This document shows, piece after piece, positions 1 to 6,714 of a DNA stretch of 7,193 nt; within the stretch, counting starts at the first letter, position 1, and each line of letters starts with the position of its first letter. The position numbers were made by a program, and so were the translations under genes. This DNA is from Chloroflexota bacterium (lineage in GTDB: Bacteria; Chloroflexota; Anaerolineae; UBA1429). Under the pieces are notes generated by a model. It had not been told where the DNA came from and searched no databases. It saw only the letters and a list, made by a program, of their open reading frames with translations. The stretch covers positions 1-7,193 of the forward strand of contig JAAZBY010000629.1 of NCBI GenBank assembly GCA_012513595.1, written 5' to 3'.

Positions 1-3000
1 GTAGCCGCGCCGCACCTCGCCGCGCAGCTCCATCAGCTGATAAACCGCGTAGAGGTCGGCCCAGGCGACGGGCAACTCTTCCATGGCCAGGCAGGCCCGG
101 GTGACGATGCCGTAGCGCTGCAGCAGCACGCGGGCCAGGCGGTCCGCCCGCTCATCCGCCGCGAGCGCCCGCCCCTGGATGGCCAGGCTGCCCAACACGC
201 CCCAACGCCCCGGCCATTCGGGGGGCGGTTCCGAGCGGCGGGTGGCGAGCCGCGCCGCGCGGCGCAGCCGCCCGGTGGGCGGCCGGCGCAGCGGTACCAC
301 GCCGCCACGGCGAGCCCGCCGCCACGCCTCGAGGTCCGCATCCAGCGAAGACGCGATGGGGCGCTCCTCGCGCGGGGCTAACTCTCCCGCCGTCAGCCTC
401 TCCAGCACCTCGTAGCGGTCGTTGGTCACCAGCCCGGCCAAGAGCAGCTCCGTCAGGGCGGCCTGTAGCGCCTCGGTCGGCAGCCCCAGCACGCTGCGTA
501 GGTCGCGCGTGTAAGAGGCGCCCTCTTGCCTCAGGAACTCGAGGACTTGGCGCGCCGCGTCTGAGAGCTCGGGCGGCGCCTGCGGCTCGCCCTCCAGGAA
601 GAGGCCACCTTCCCCGCGGAAGAACAGGCGCGCCCGGGCCCGTCGCGCGTCCCCACTGCCGGAGGCAACCCAGACCAGTTCGCCCTCGGCGGCCAGCCCA
701 TCGAGCAAGGAAGTCGAGAACCCCTCGACGCGCCCGGCCAGCACGTCGCGCGCCCACACAACCGCCGGCAGCGACAGGCCGCGCAGCCGCTGTAGCGCCA
801 GGGTCAGGCCCTCCCGGCCCGAGCGCTTCTCGGCTGGATGCAGCCCCTGCCAGCGAACACTGAAATCTGCCAGGGCCGGCAGGCTCACCGGCTCGATCTC
901 GTGGCGCAGGATGCTCAGCGTGCGCCGATGGATCCGCTCGAGCACGGCCCGGTCGCACCACTGCGGCTCGAGGGCGCCGGGCGTCAGGTAGCCGCGCACC
1001 GCAACCCCCTCGTCGGCCAGCGCCTGCAAGGCCTCCTCCAACCAGCCCCGCGGGAACCCGTAGCGCGCCGCGATCTCGCCCAGCGTCTGGGGCCCGCGGG
1101 TGCGCAGCGCGAGTTGCAGGAGCGCCCTGCGAGCGTCCTCAGGCGTCTCCTCCGCCAGCGGTGCGGCGGCGGGGGGCAGCTCCCCCACCTCGGGGAGGCC
1201 AAACGCCTGCCGGTAGCGCGGGAGCCGCTCTACCGGCACCCAGCGACGGGCCGTCCCCGGGCCGGCCGGCAGGTCGATCTCGACGAGGCGCCCCTGCGCG
1301 GCCAGCTCCAGTAGCCACTTGGGCCCCTCCGCACCGGCCCGCGCCGTGACCTCTTCGGCCGTCAGGTCGCCGAGCTCCTGGAACAGGTAGGCCAGCTCCT
1401 CCCTCGTGCGGGCCCGGGTCGCCTCTGCCGTGTGCTGGAGCTCCTCGTGCACGGCCGAGATCGCCTCAGGCCGCAACAGGTCGGGCAGGGAGCCATCGGC
1501 CAGCAGCTGGGCCAGCAGCTCGCGGTTGATGGCCAGGACGCGCATCTGCCGCTCGACCCGGGGCAGGTCGCCCTCGTACATCCCCTCGGCGATAAAGTCA
1601 AAGAGGAGCGAGGCGGCCACCGGTGACGGCGTCACCGTCTCGGCCACGACGACGCGGACCTCCCCGCGCGCGATGCTCGCCAGGACGTCGGTGAGGTGCT
1701 CGACGTCGAGCACGTCGCGCAGGCAGTCGCGGTACGTCTCGGCGACGATGGGAAAGTCGCGGAACTGCTTGGCCGCGGCCAACAGGTCCCTCGCCCGCAT
1801 GCGCTGTAGCCAGAAAGGCGTGCGGCGGCTACCGCGCGCCCCGGGAAGAAGCAGCGCACGGGCGGCATTCATGCGAAACTGGGCGCCGAAAAGTGCCGAG
1901 TCGGGCAGCTCCAGCAGGATGCGCTGGCGGGCCTCGTCGGGGCCCAGGCCGGCCACGATGTCGACCGGCAGCTCCCGATCCGCCTGCACCAGGCGAATGA
2001 GGATGCCGTCATCGTTCACCTGGGTCTCGATGTTCAGGCGGTAGCGCTCGCGGATGGCGTGCGACAGCGCCAGCGCCCAGGCCGAGTTCACCCGCCCGCC
2101 AAAGCAGGAGTGGACGATCAGACGCTGGTCGCCGAGGGCGTCGGTGAAGGTCTCGACCACGACGGTGCGGTCGGAAGAGATGGCCCCCACGGCTTCGAGT
2201 TGGCGGCGTACGTAGAGGATGGCGTTGCGCGCCGAGTTCTCGTCCATGGCGTACTCGCCGCGTAGCCAGTCGCGCACAGCCAGCGCCGCCGCGGGCCAGT
2301 CGGCATCGACCTCGTCGGGGAAGGGCGGGAGCTCCGCAACCCGCTCCGCCAGCAGCCGCCGGAACTCGCCCAGCCGCCGGCCGAGGTAGAACTCCCGCTT
2401 GGGAGCCTCACCGCGCCAGAACGGCATCCGCGGCATGGAGCCGCCCGCCCCCGTCACGACGACCTTGTCCTCGTCGACCTCGAGGACCCGCCAGGTGCTG
2501 GAGCCCAGGGCGAAGACGTCGCCGGTCTTGGTCTCGTAGACGAACTCCTCATCGAGGGTGCCCAGGCGGGTCTTGCGGTCCGCCAGGTAGACGCTGAACA
2601 GGCCGCGGTCGGGGATGGTTCCGCCGTTGCGAATGGCGAGCAGGCTGCTGCCCGGCAGGGCGGCCAAGCGATCGTTGACCCGGTCCCACATCAGCCTCGG
2701 GCGCAGCTCACGGAAGGCCTCGGAGGGGAAGGCGCCGCTGAGCATGTTCAGGACGGCGTCTAGCGCCTCGCGCGAGAGGTCCGCGTAGCCGTAGGCGCGG
2801 CGCACCAGGCGGTAGAGCGCCGGCACGTCCCAGTCGGCCATCGACACCATGGCCACCACCTGCTGGGCGAGGACGTCGAGACAGTTCGTGGGGGTGTAGG
2901 TCGGCTCGATATCGCCACGCAGCATGCCGTGGGCCACGGCCGCTGCGTCCAGCACGTCCTCGGCATAGGTGGCATAGATGCGCCCCACCGAGGTCTGCCC

Positions 3001-4239
3001 GACGAGGTGCCCCGAGCGCCCAACCCGCTGCAGGCCGGTGGCGACCGAGTGCGGCGACTGGAGCTGCACCACGGCGTCGATCGAGCCGATGTCGATGCCG
3101 AGCTCCAGGCTCGAGGTCCCCACCAGGGCGGGCAGTTCGCCCGCCTTGAGGGCGCGCTCGAGCTCGAGGCGCATCTCCCGAGAGACCGACCCGTGGTGGG
3201 CGCGGAACGGTCCCCCCACGCGGCCGGTGCCGAACATCCCCCTGCCCACGGCGACGCCGTCGGCCATGAGCGGCGCGGGCGAGCCCGGCTCGACCTCTTC
3301 GGCCTCCTCGGCGGCGTACTGCTCGTTGAGGCGGTCGGCGGCGCGCTCGGCCGAGCGCCGCGCGTTGGCAAAGATCAGCGTGGTGCGGTTGCGGCGGACC
3401 TCGTTGAGGACGTGCGGGATGACCGCCGGCCACACCGAGCCGCCCGGCAGAGCGCGGAGATCCGCCGGCACCGTGACGACGCGCAGGTCAAGGTCCTTCT
3501 GCAGCCCGGCATCGACGATGGTCACCGGGCGAGACAGGAGCGTCTCCGGCGCGCCGGGTCGCTCGGCGGCCCACTCCTGGCCCACCAGGAAGCGGGCTAC
3601 CTCATCCAGCGGGCGCTGGGTGGCCGAGAGGCCGATGCGCTGTGGTGCCCGGCCGGCCAGGTGCTCCAGCCGCTCCAGGCTGAGGGAAAGGTGCACGCCG
3701 CGCTTGTTGCCCACCAGCGTGTGGATCTCGTCGACGATCACCTCGCGGACGTTGGCCAGCATCGCCAAGGCCCGCGGGCTGGAGAGGATCAGGTAGAGCG
3801 ATTCTGGAGTGGTGATCAGGATGTGCGGCGGCTTAGTCACCATACTGCGCCGGGCCGACTGGGGCGTATCGCCGGTGCGGACGGCCACGCGCACGCGCGG
3901 CCACTCCTCCCCGCGCCCGCTGGCCACACGGCGGATGCCGGATAGGGGCGCGCGCAGGTTGCGCTCGATATCGTTGTTCAGCGCCTTGAGCGGCGAGATG
4001 TAGAGCGTCTGCACGCCGGGCAGCGACGGGTTAGCCAGGAGGTGCCGCTGGATGCGGTCGATGGCGCATAGGAAGGCCGCCATGGTCTTGCCCGACCCGG
4101 TGGGTGACAGGATGAGGACGTTTTCGCCGCGCAGGATGGCCGGCCAGCCCAGCTCCTGGGGCGGCGTGGGCGCGGGGTAGAGCGACGTGAACCAGGCTCG
4201 GGTCTCGGGGAGAAAGGCGTCGAGGGGCTGTTCGCTCAT
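1..4239 (-). CDS. lhr: Lhr-type ATP-dependent DNA helicase (large superfamily 2 helicase), C-terminus beyond the window
   Basis: ATP-driven 3'-to-5' single-stranded DNA translocase and helicase linked to DNA repair in related bacteria. The first 1413 residues are visible with no in-frame stop; I read the frame codon by codon over long stretches and saw no frameshift. Motifs in order: Q-like motif PTPPQ (24-28), Walker A PTGSGKT (46-52), SPLKALNND (82-90), DEIH box (170-173), SAT (205-207), FANARR (about 290-295), HHGS (348-351), TSSLELGIDI (375-384) and QRVGRSGH (404-411). These are followed by the Lhr signatures PFWRGE (606-611), an FGGRVN segment near 715 and LFGAQFR near 785. The helicase core ends around residue 900. 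The long C-terminal extension contains winged-helix-like segments at RYGFP (1059-1063) and RYGIVTR (1375-1381), and visible sequence ends at RRGY. Full-length bacterial Lhr is about 1500 residues, so perhaps 100-200 are missing. In E. coli Lhr this extension is reported to have uracil-DNA glycosylase activity, but its key residue would lie off-window. The start is firm: a TAG lies in frame three codons upstream and GGAGGT precedes the ATG. Confidence 0.95.
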   Translation of the reverse strand, partial: MSEQPLDAFLPETRAWFTSLYPAPTPPQELGWPAILRGENVLILSPTGSGKTMAAFLCAIDRIQRHLLANPSLPGVQTLYISPLKALNNDIERNLRAPLSGIRRVASGRGEEWPRVRVAVRTGDTPQSARRSMVTKPPHILITTPESLYLILSSPRALAMLANVREVIVDEIHTLVGNKRGVHLSLSLERLEHLAGRAPQRIGLSATQRPLDEVARFLVGQEWAAERPGAPETLLSRPVTIVDAGLQKDLDLRVVTVPADLRALPGGSVWPAVIPHVLNEVRRNRTTLIFANARRSAERAADRLNEQYAAEEAEEVEPGSPAPLMADGVAVGRGMFGTGRVGGPFRAHHGSVSREMRLELERALKAGELPALVGTSSLELGIDIGSIDAVVQLQSPHSVATGLQRVGRSGHLVGQTSVGRIYATYAEDVLDAAAVAHGMLRGDIEPTYTPTNCLDVLAQQVVAMVSMADWDVPALYRLVRRAYGYADLSREALDAVLNMLSGAFPSEAFRELRPRLMWDRVNDRLAALPGSSLLAIRNGGTIPDRGLFSVYLADRKTRLGTLDEEFVYETKTGDVFALGSSTWRVLEVDEDKVVVTGAGGSMPRMPFWRGEAPKREFYLGRRLGEFRRLLAERVAELPPFPDEVDADWPAAALAVRDWLRGEYAMDENSARNAILYVRRQLEAVGAISSDRTVVVETFTDALGDQRLIVHSCFGGRVNSAWALALSHAIRERYRLNIETQVNDDGILIRLVQADRELPVDIVAGLGPDEARQRILLELPDSALFGAQFRMNAARALLLPGARGSRRTPFWLQRMRARDLLAAAKQFRDFPIVAETYRDCLRDVLDVEHLTDVLASIARGEVRVVVAETVTPSPVAASLLFDFIAEGMYEGDLPRVERQMRVLAINRELLAQLLADGSLPDLLRPEAISAVHEELQHTAEATRARTREELAYLFQELGDLTAEEVTARAGAEGPKWLLELAAQGRLVEIDLPAGPGTARRWVPVERLPRYRQAFGLPEVGELPPAAAPLAEETPEDARRALLQLALRTRGPQTLGEIAARYGFPRGWLEEALQALADEGVAVRGYLTPGALEPQWCDRAVLERIHRRTLSILRHEIEPVSLPALADFSVRWQGLHPAEKRSGREGLTLALQRLRGLSLPAVVWARDVLAGRVEGFSTSLLDGLAAEGELVWVASGSGDARRARARLFFRGEGGLFLEGEPQAPPELSDAARQVLEFLRQEGASYTRDLRSVLGLPTEALQAALTELLLAGLVTNDRYEVLERLTAGELAPREERPIASSLDADLEAWRRARRGGVVPLRRPPTGRLRRAARLATRRSEPPPEWPGRWGVLGSLAIQGRALAADERADRLARVLLQRYGIVTRACLAMEELPVAWADLYAVYQLMELRGEVRRGY

Positions 4240-4247
4240 GGCTGGCT

Positions 4248-4253
4248 ACCTCC
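4248..4253 (-). promoter_or_regulatory. Shine-Dalgarno of lhr
   Basis: Read on the minus strand this is GGAGGT, followed by eight bases and then the ATG at 4239. The TAG that overlaps its end is in frame with lhr and excludes any earlier start, so this site decides the start codon. Confidence 0.85.
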
Positions 4254-4260
4254 ACCCCGC

Positions 4261-4289
4261 ATTGTAGGCCCTCGGGAAGCACACGACAA
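4261..4289 (-). promoter_or_regulatory. Putative sigma-70-type promoter of lhr
   Basis: On the minus strand a -35-like TTGTCG (4284-4289, four of six matches to TTGACA) is separated by exactly 17 bases from TACAAT (4261-4266, five of six matches to TATAAT). This pair stands out in an otherwise GC-rich gap. Transcription would start near 4254, directly in front of the Shine-Dalgarno, giving a leader of only about 15 nt. It implies that lhr can be transcribed independently of tex. The assignment rests on consensus matching alone. Confidence 0.6.
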
Positions 4290-4345
4290 TCGACTACGGC
4301 AGACGGCGGGGCACCCCTGGCGTCGTCAGCGCTGCAGCAGCCTGC

Positions 4346-4393
4346 CCCGGCCGCTAGGGCGCCGGGCGGCTGATGGGCCGGCTGTGGGCCGCC
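4346..4393 (-). repeat. Two overlapping inverted repeats in the tex-lhr gap
   Basis: Two perfect 6-bp stems occur downstream of tex. One is CCCGGC (4346-4351) with GCCGGG (4361-4366) around a 9-base loop. The other is GGCGGC (4365-4370) with GCCGCC (4388-4393) around a 17-base loop. They share bases 4365-4366, so both cannot form completely at once. There is no T-run after either on the minus strand, so they are poor candidates for an intrinsic terminator of tex. They may simply reflect high GC content. Apart from these and the lhr promoter I see nothing in the 195-base gap, and no small gene. Confidence 0.3.
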
Positions 4394-4434
4394 ACGGCTC
4401 AGTCCTTTGGCTCGGCGGGATCAGGCCTCGCCCC

Positions 4435-6597
4435 TCACCCCTTCATGCTCAGGGCGATGCGCCCGCGCTGGAGGTCCACCCCGATCACGCGGACCTCCAC
4501 CACGTCACCCACGCCCACCACGTCGAGGGGATCGCGCACGTAGCGGTCGGCCAGCTGCGAGATGTGCACCAGCCCGTCCTGCTTGACGCCGATGTCCACA
4601 AAGGCACCAAAGTCCACCACGTTGCGTACGGTGCCCTTGAGCACCATCCCCTCGCAAAGGTCCTCCGTCTTGAGGACGTCGGTGCGCAGGATGGGCGCCG
4701 GCAGGTCCTCGCGGGGGTCGCGTCCCGGCCGCAGCAGGCTGGCCAGCATGTCTTCCAGGGTGGGCAGTCCCACCCCGAGGGCCTCGGCCAGGCCGGGGAG
4801 GCTCTCCCCCTTGGCCTGCAACGCTTCCCACGCGGAGCGGACGCGTGCGGCCAGGTCCGGCTCCCGTCCCGTCAGCCCCATGAGGCCCAGCAGGTCATCG
4901 GCCGCGGCGTACGACTCGGGATGGATGGCGGTGTTGTCCAGCGGTTCCTCCCCGCCGGCGACGCGCAGAAAGCCGGCGGCCTGCTCAAAGGTCTTGGCGC
5001 CCAGGCCCTTGACCTTGTTCAGCTCCTTCCGGCTGCGGAAGGGCCCGTGCTCGTCGCGGTGGGCCACGATCGCCTCGGCCACCCGCGCCCTGACGCCTGC
5101 GACGTAGCCCAAGAGCGCCGGCGACGCGGTGTTGACGTCCACCCCGACATAGTTGACCGCGCTCTCGACCACGCCGTCCAGGGCGGCGGCCAAGGCCCGC
5201 TGATCGACGTCGTGCTGGTACAGCCCCACCCCGATGGCCTTCGGCTCGATCTTGACCAGTTCGCTCAGGGGGTCCTGCAGGCGGCGGGCGATGGAAACCG
5301 CCCCACGGATCGATACGTCCAGCCCGGGCAGCTCGGCACCAGCCAGTGGGGATGCCGAGTATACTGAGGCACCCGCCTCCGAGACCATCACGTAGGCGAC
5401 TTGGGTCCCCTCGGCGATCATCTCGGCCACGAGCGCCTCCGTCTCGCGGGAGGCGGTGCCGTTGCCGATGGCCACTACGTCGACCCGGTGCGTCCCGACA
5501 AGCGCCTGCAGCGTACGCTTGGCGGGCTCCCAGCCGCCCTTGCCCGTGTGCGGGTAGATCGTCTCGCTGGCCAGGTACTTGCCGGTCGCGTCGACCACGG
5601 CGGCCTTGCAGCCGGTGCGGTAGCCGGGATCGAGCCCCAGCACGCGGACGTTGCGCAGCGGTGCCTGCAAGAGTAGCCCGCGCAGGTTGGCCCCGAACAC
5701 GCGGATGGCGTGCTCCTCGGCCTCGGCCAGCCGGCCGCTTTGCACTTCGCGCTCCAGCGAAGGACGCAGCAGGCGCGCATAGCCGTCCGCAATCGCCTCT
5801 TCCAGCTGGCCGGCCAGCACCGAGCGCTCGTTCACCCGCCGCCGCCCGATGGCCGCCGTCAACGCCTCATCGTCCGCCTCGAGGCTCACCCTGAGGACGC
5901 CCTCAGCCTCCCCCCGGCGGATCGCCAGCAGCCGGTGGGGCGGGATGGCCGCCAGCCGCTCAGCATAGTCATAGTAGACGGCGTAGGTGCCGCGCTCGTC
6001 GGCGGCATCGGCCACTCTGGCGCTCTTCAGGACGCCCTGAGCCAACAGGCCCGAACGCGTGGCGGCGCGCGTGTCGGCGTCCTCGGCGACCACCTCGGCC
6101 ACAATGTCGCGGGCCCCCGCCAAGGCCTCCTCCACGGTGGGTACCTCGGTGCCCAGGTAGGCCGCGGCCAGCTCCTCCGGCGTGCCACGGGTGGCCTCCT
6201 GCGCCAGGATGAGGGCCGCCAGCGGCTCCAGCCCCTTCTCACGGGCCATCATCGCCCGGGTGCGCCGCTTGGGGCGGAAGGGCAGGTAGAGGTCCTCGAC
6301 CTCCTGGAGGACGGTCGCACTCTCGATCCTCTGGCGGAGGTCATCGGTCAGCTTGCCCTGTTCGGCGATCGATGCCAGGACAGCTTCTTGGCGGGCCGCC
6401 AGGTTGCGCAGGTACTCGAGGCGCGCCGCAATGGTGCGCAGCTGCTCTTCGTCGAGGCTGCCGGTGGCCTCCTTGCGATAGCGGGCCACAAAGGGGATGG
6501 TGTTGCCGTCATCAAACAGCGCCACGGTGCGCTCCACGCGCCCGGGCGGCAGGCTCATCTCTCGCGCGATGGTCTGGATAATCGGCGTTGTGTCCAT
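4435..6597 (-). CDS. tex: Tex family S1 RNA-binding transcription accessory protein
   Basis: Complete protein of 720 residues, slightly shorter than the usual 720-780 of the family. Tex proteins are cytoplasmic nucleic-acid-binding factors related to eukaryotic Spt6, thought to act on transcription complexes and RNA. Visible domains in order: the Tex N-terminal region with ARYRKEATGSLDE (38-50) and EDLYLPFRPKRRTRA (101-115); a YqgF/RuvX-like RNase H fold starting at GLDPGYRTGCKAAVVD (321-336), with AIGNGTASRET at 376-386; SVYSASPLA (411-419) and ARRLQDPLSELVKIEPKAIG (437-456), conserved in the family; a helix-hairpin-helix region at 489-545 containing NTASPALL and KVKGLGAKTFEQAAGFLRV; and a C-terminal S1 domain at about 648-718 with GTVRNVVDFGAFVDIG and DGLVHISQL. 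The ATG at 6597 follows GGAGG with a six-base spacer. The gene lies downstream of a hairpin that probably ends the preceding unit. I could not find a convincing promoter for it. No signal peptide or membrane segment is visible. Confidence 0.97.
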   Translation of the reverse strand: MDTTPIIQTIAREMSLPPGRVERTVALFDDGNTIPFVARYRKEATGSLDEEQLRTIAARLEYLRNLAARQEAVLASIAEQGKLTDDLRQRIESATVLQEVEDLYLPFRPKRRTRAMMAREKGLEPLAALILAQEATRGTPEELAAAYLGTEVPTVEEALAGARDIVAEVVAEDADTRAATRSGLLAQGVLKSARVADAADERGTYAVYYDYAERLAAIPPHRLLAIRRGEAEGVLRVSLEADDEALTAAIGRRRVNERSVLAGQLEEAIADGYARLLRPSLEREVQSGRLAEAEEHAIRVFGANLRGLLLQAPLRNVRVLGLDPGYRTGCKAAVVDATGKYLASETIYPHTGKGGWEPAKRTLQALVGTHRVDVVAIGNGTASRETEALVAEMIAEGTQVAYVMVSEAGASVYSASPLAGAELPGLDVSIRGAVSIARRLQDPLSELVKIEPKAIGVGLYQHDVDQRALAAALDGVVESAVNYVGVDVNTASPALLGYVAGVRARVAEAIVAHRDEHGPFRSRKELNKVKGLGAKTFEQAAGFLRVAGGEEPLDNTAIHPESYAAADDLLGLMGLTGREPDLAARVRSAWEALQAKGESLPGLAEALGVGLPTLEDMLASLLRPGRDPREDLPAPILRTDVLKTEDLCEGMVLKGTVRNVVDFGAFVDIGVKQDGLVHISQLADRYVRDPLDVVGVGDVVEVRVIGVDLQRGRIALSMKG

Positions 6598-6603
6598 GGC
6601 TAT

Positions 6604-6608
6604 CCTCC
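6604..6608 (-). promoter_or_regulatory. Shine-Dalgarno of tex
   Basis: The minus strand reads GGAGG here, followed by ATAGCC and the ATG of tex at 6597. The spacing of six bases is near optimal and supports this start. A second ATG at 6609-6611, just upstream of the site, is out of frame. Confidence 0.85.
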
Positions 6609-6644
6609 CATGGTTACGGGGCGGCGCAGGGCACCAGAAAGGGC

Positions 6645-6681
6645 AGGCCCCACGCCAATCGTCGCGACTGGCGTGGGGCCC
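6645..6681 (-). terminator. Strong hairpin between the right-edge gene and tex, probable terminator
   Basis: A perfect 12-bp inverted repeat (6646-6657 with 6669-6680) encloses an inner 3-bp stem (6659-6661 with 6665-6667) and a triloop. In plus-strand RNA the stem is interrupted by an A-C mismatch (6658/6668). In minus-strand RNA the same position is a G-U pair, and another G-U pair extends the base (6645/6681), giving a continuous stem of about 17 bp. This favours a function in the minus-strand transcript, that is, downstream of the 6706 stop and upstream of tex. The run that follows is GCCCTTTCTGG on the minus strand, a weak T-tract, so the hairpin could be an imperfect intrinsic terminator, an RNA-stabilising 3' end or a leader element of tex. 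Confidence 0.6.
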
Positions 6682-6699
6682 CAGGCGAACGCCCTCTCA

Positions 6700-6714
6700 C
6701 GCGCCTCAGGCGCG
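6700..6714 (-). repeat. Small palindrome with a stop codon in its loop
   Basis: CGCGCC and GGCGCG form a perfect 6-bp stem around three bases, and those three bases (6706-6708) are the TGA stop of the right-edge gene when read on the minus strand. It lies about 18 bases upstream, in transcription order, of the larger hairpin at 6645-6681. It may be part of the 3'-end structure of that mRNA or a chance GC-rich palindrome. Confidence 0.35.

Noticed and set aside
2708..3433. Minus-strand open frames of 241 and 203 codons within lhr in other frames
   Set aside because: They are out of frame with the continuous lhr reading frame, which carries all helicase motifs, and are rich in Arg, Pro, Ser and Gly.
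2929..3945. A 338-codon plus-strand open frame inside lhr
   Set aside because: It lies entirely opposite the helicase motifs of lhr, and its composition is that of an antisense shadow.
4031..4282. Short minus-strand frame overlapping the lhr start
   Set aside because: It is out of frame with the Walker A and DEIH-containing frame and has no separate support; the true start is the ATG at 4239 behind GGAGGT.
4384..5367. A 327-codon plus-strand open frame starting in the tex-lhr gap
   Set aside because: Almost all of it is antisense to the S1, helix-hairpin-helix and central regions of tex. There is no domain and its His/Gln-rich composition is typical of a shadow frame.
6612..6645. A possible tex promoter (TTTCTG, 17 bases, GTAACC)
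   Set aside because: The -10 hexamer matches the consensus poorly and the -35 match is weak. The tex promoter is not identified.
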